The notes beneath the pieces are model-generated. The model had not been told where the DNA came from, did not search any database, and saw only the letters and a program-made list of their open reading frames with translations. 6,144 nt of DNA from DAOSEC01 sp035362935 (lineage in GTDB: Bacteria; Bacillota_I; Bacilli_A; ML615J-28; CAG-313). Of this stretch, positions 5,520 through 6,144 are shown one piece after another. The position numbers and the translations under genes are program-made. Position 1 is the stretch's first letter. Each line of letters begins with the position of its first letter. The stretch covers positions 1-6,144 of the forward strand of contig DAOSEC010000038.1 in NCBI GenBank assembly GCA_035362935.1, written 5' to 3'.

Positions 5520-6056
5520 TTGGAATGTTATCATCATGAGGGTGTCGAAGCCCAATTTGTCTGTGTATCTTGTGGATCACCACTTTGTTTAGAATGCCGT
5601 ACCTACTATGGTGATAGTTTATGCAATGCATGTGCAATACAGCGCTATCGTAAATTATCATTTGTGTTTGAGAAACGATCAAAATTTATGGCAATCTCAG
5701 CCGGGATTACTTTATTTTTATATGTAATCTTAGGAGCATTTTGCATTAGGTATCATTTGATTCATTTGCCAAATGAAATTGGAAGTATGATTGATGATAT
5801 GTTATTACTAGCAGTTGTACCAGTTGCAATCGGAATGGGAATGGGTGGAGTACTATTTTCGTTAGTGTATGCAACTGCAGATATACAGAGAAACAAGTTT
5901 ATTAATAAAGTTGTAAAAGCAGTGATCTTCGGAGCGTTCTACGCACCAAAACAAATCATGCTACATTCAAAGAACGCGATAACAATCATTAAGTTAAGAT
6001 ATCAAATTGGACATCATCCATCATTTTGTGATGAGGTACATGAACTATCAATCTAG
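5520..6056 (+). CDS. B-box-type zinc-finger membrane protein of unknown function (178 aa)
   Basis: The N-terminal 40 residues carry a dense set of potential zinc ligands: C3, H6, C15, C18, C23, C26, C35 and C38. Their spacing (C-x2-H, C-x2-C, C-x4-C-x2-C, C-x2-C) matches the short bacterial B-box-like zinc fingers found at the N-terminus of many uncharacterised membrane proteins. A basic stretch (R42-R44, K52-R53-K55) follows, then a membrane helix at about 57-77, a polar loop with D92-D93, and a second, Gly-rich helix at about 93-118. The C-terminal ~60 residues are soluble, basic and partly amphipathic. The zinc head and basic tail should face the cytoplasm. The start is TTG at 5520-5522, with GGAGG 9 bases upstream; starting later would lose C3 and H6. 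It is a single gene with its own promoter and terminator. The biochemical role is unknown. Confidence 0.85.
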   Translation: MECYHHEGVEAQFVCVSCGSPLCLECRTYYGDSLCNACAIQRYRKLSFVFEKRSKFMAISAGITLFLYVILGAFCIRYHLIHLPNEIGSMIDDMLLLAVVPVAIGMGMGGVLFSLVYATADIQRNKFINKVVKAVIFGAFYAPKQIMLHSKNAITIIKLRYQIGHHPSFCDEVHELSI

Positions 6057-6064
6057 ATACAGTG

Positions 6065-6100
6065 CGTATGCGAAATGAATAACGTTTCGCATACGTTTTT
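6065..6100 (+). terminator. Intrinsic terminator of the zinc-finger membrane protein gene
   Basis: CGTATGCGAAA (6065-6075) pairs perfectly with TTTCGCATACG (6085-6095); two further pairs (T-G and G-C) close an AATAA loop, and TTTTT follows at 6096-6100. It begins 8 bases after the TAG stop. The end of its right arm and its T tail are the first bases of the tandem repeat that follows. Confidence 0.9.
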
Positions 6101-6144
6101 GGTAAAAATGTTTACCATACGTTTTTGGTAAAAATGTTTACCAT
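6090..6144. repeat. Perfect 26-bp tandem repeat with an internal hairpin, continuing off the right edge
   Basis: Bases 6090-6115 and 6116-6141 are identical 26-base units beginning CATACGTTTTTGG, and 6142-6144 (CAT) start a third. Each copy, with its junction, contains the 18-base inverted repeat TGGTAAAAATGTTTACCA: a 7-bp stem with an AATG loop. An alternative stem within each copy pairs ACGTTTTT with AAAAATGT around a GGT loop. The first copy overlaps the arm and T tail of the preceding terminator. The full number of copies cannot be seen. Confidence 0.9.

Noticed and set aside
5491..5682. A 63-codon minus-strand ORF overlapping the zinc-finger gene
   Set aside because: It is antisense to the Cys/His-rich region and is explained by that gene's coding constraint.
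6090..6144. CRISPR array
   Set aside because: The copies are directly adjacent with no spacers, so this is a simple tandem repeat.

Overview
The window is AT-rich chromosomal DNA from a low-GC Gram-positive bacterium of the Bacillota/Mollicutes-relative type. The evidence is strong AGGAGG-like ribosome binding sites, TTG starts beside ATG starts, T-tailed intrinsic terminators, and a TmcAL (YlbM family) gene, which is typical of Firmicutes and their wall-less relatives. TGA is used as a stop and tryptophan is TGG, so the genetic code is standard (table 11) and not the Mycoplasma code. I cannot name a genus; an Acholeplasma/Izemoplasma/Haloplasma- or Erysipelotrichia-like organism would fit.

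Layout. Bases 1-1330 hold a minus-strand transcription unit, read right to left: a promoter, a 5' leader with a 19-codon hydrophobic ORF, a GNAT acetyltransferase starting with TTG, then a serine-hydrolase/beta-lactamase-fold gene cut by the window edge. Bases 1332-1616 hold a separate minus-strand gene for a 68-residue two-helix membrane protein with its own promoter and terminator. Bases 1634-3860 hold a minus-strand operon of tmcAL (tRNA-Met wobble cytidine acetylation) overlapping an Mrp/ApbC-family P-loop ATPase, closed by a terminator. Bases 3846-3994 are a divergent promoter region. Bases 3995-5421 hold a plus-strand tryptophanase gene with its own promoter and terminator. Bases 5455-6100 hold a plus-strand gene for a B-box-like zinc-binding membrane protein with a strong extended -10 promoter and a hairpin terminator. 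Bases 6090-6144 are a perfect 26-bp tandem repeat that runs off the right edge.

How they fit together. Most of the window looks like ordinary core and metabolic genes in short units: tRNA modification, an Fe-S/regulatory ATPase, and tryptophan breakdown to indole, pyruvate and ammonia. No mobile elements, CRISPR, rRNA or tRNA genes were seen. The most unusual parts are the short leader ORF before the acetyltransferase, which resembles the ErmC-type macrolide-sensing leader peptide and sits among mutually exclusive hairpins that reach the downstream ribosome binding site; the serine-hydrolase homologue whose SxxK catalytic motif has become TRSN; the Mrp protein lacking both of its usual cysteines; and the hairpin-bearing tandem repeat at the right edge.
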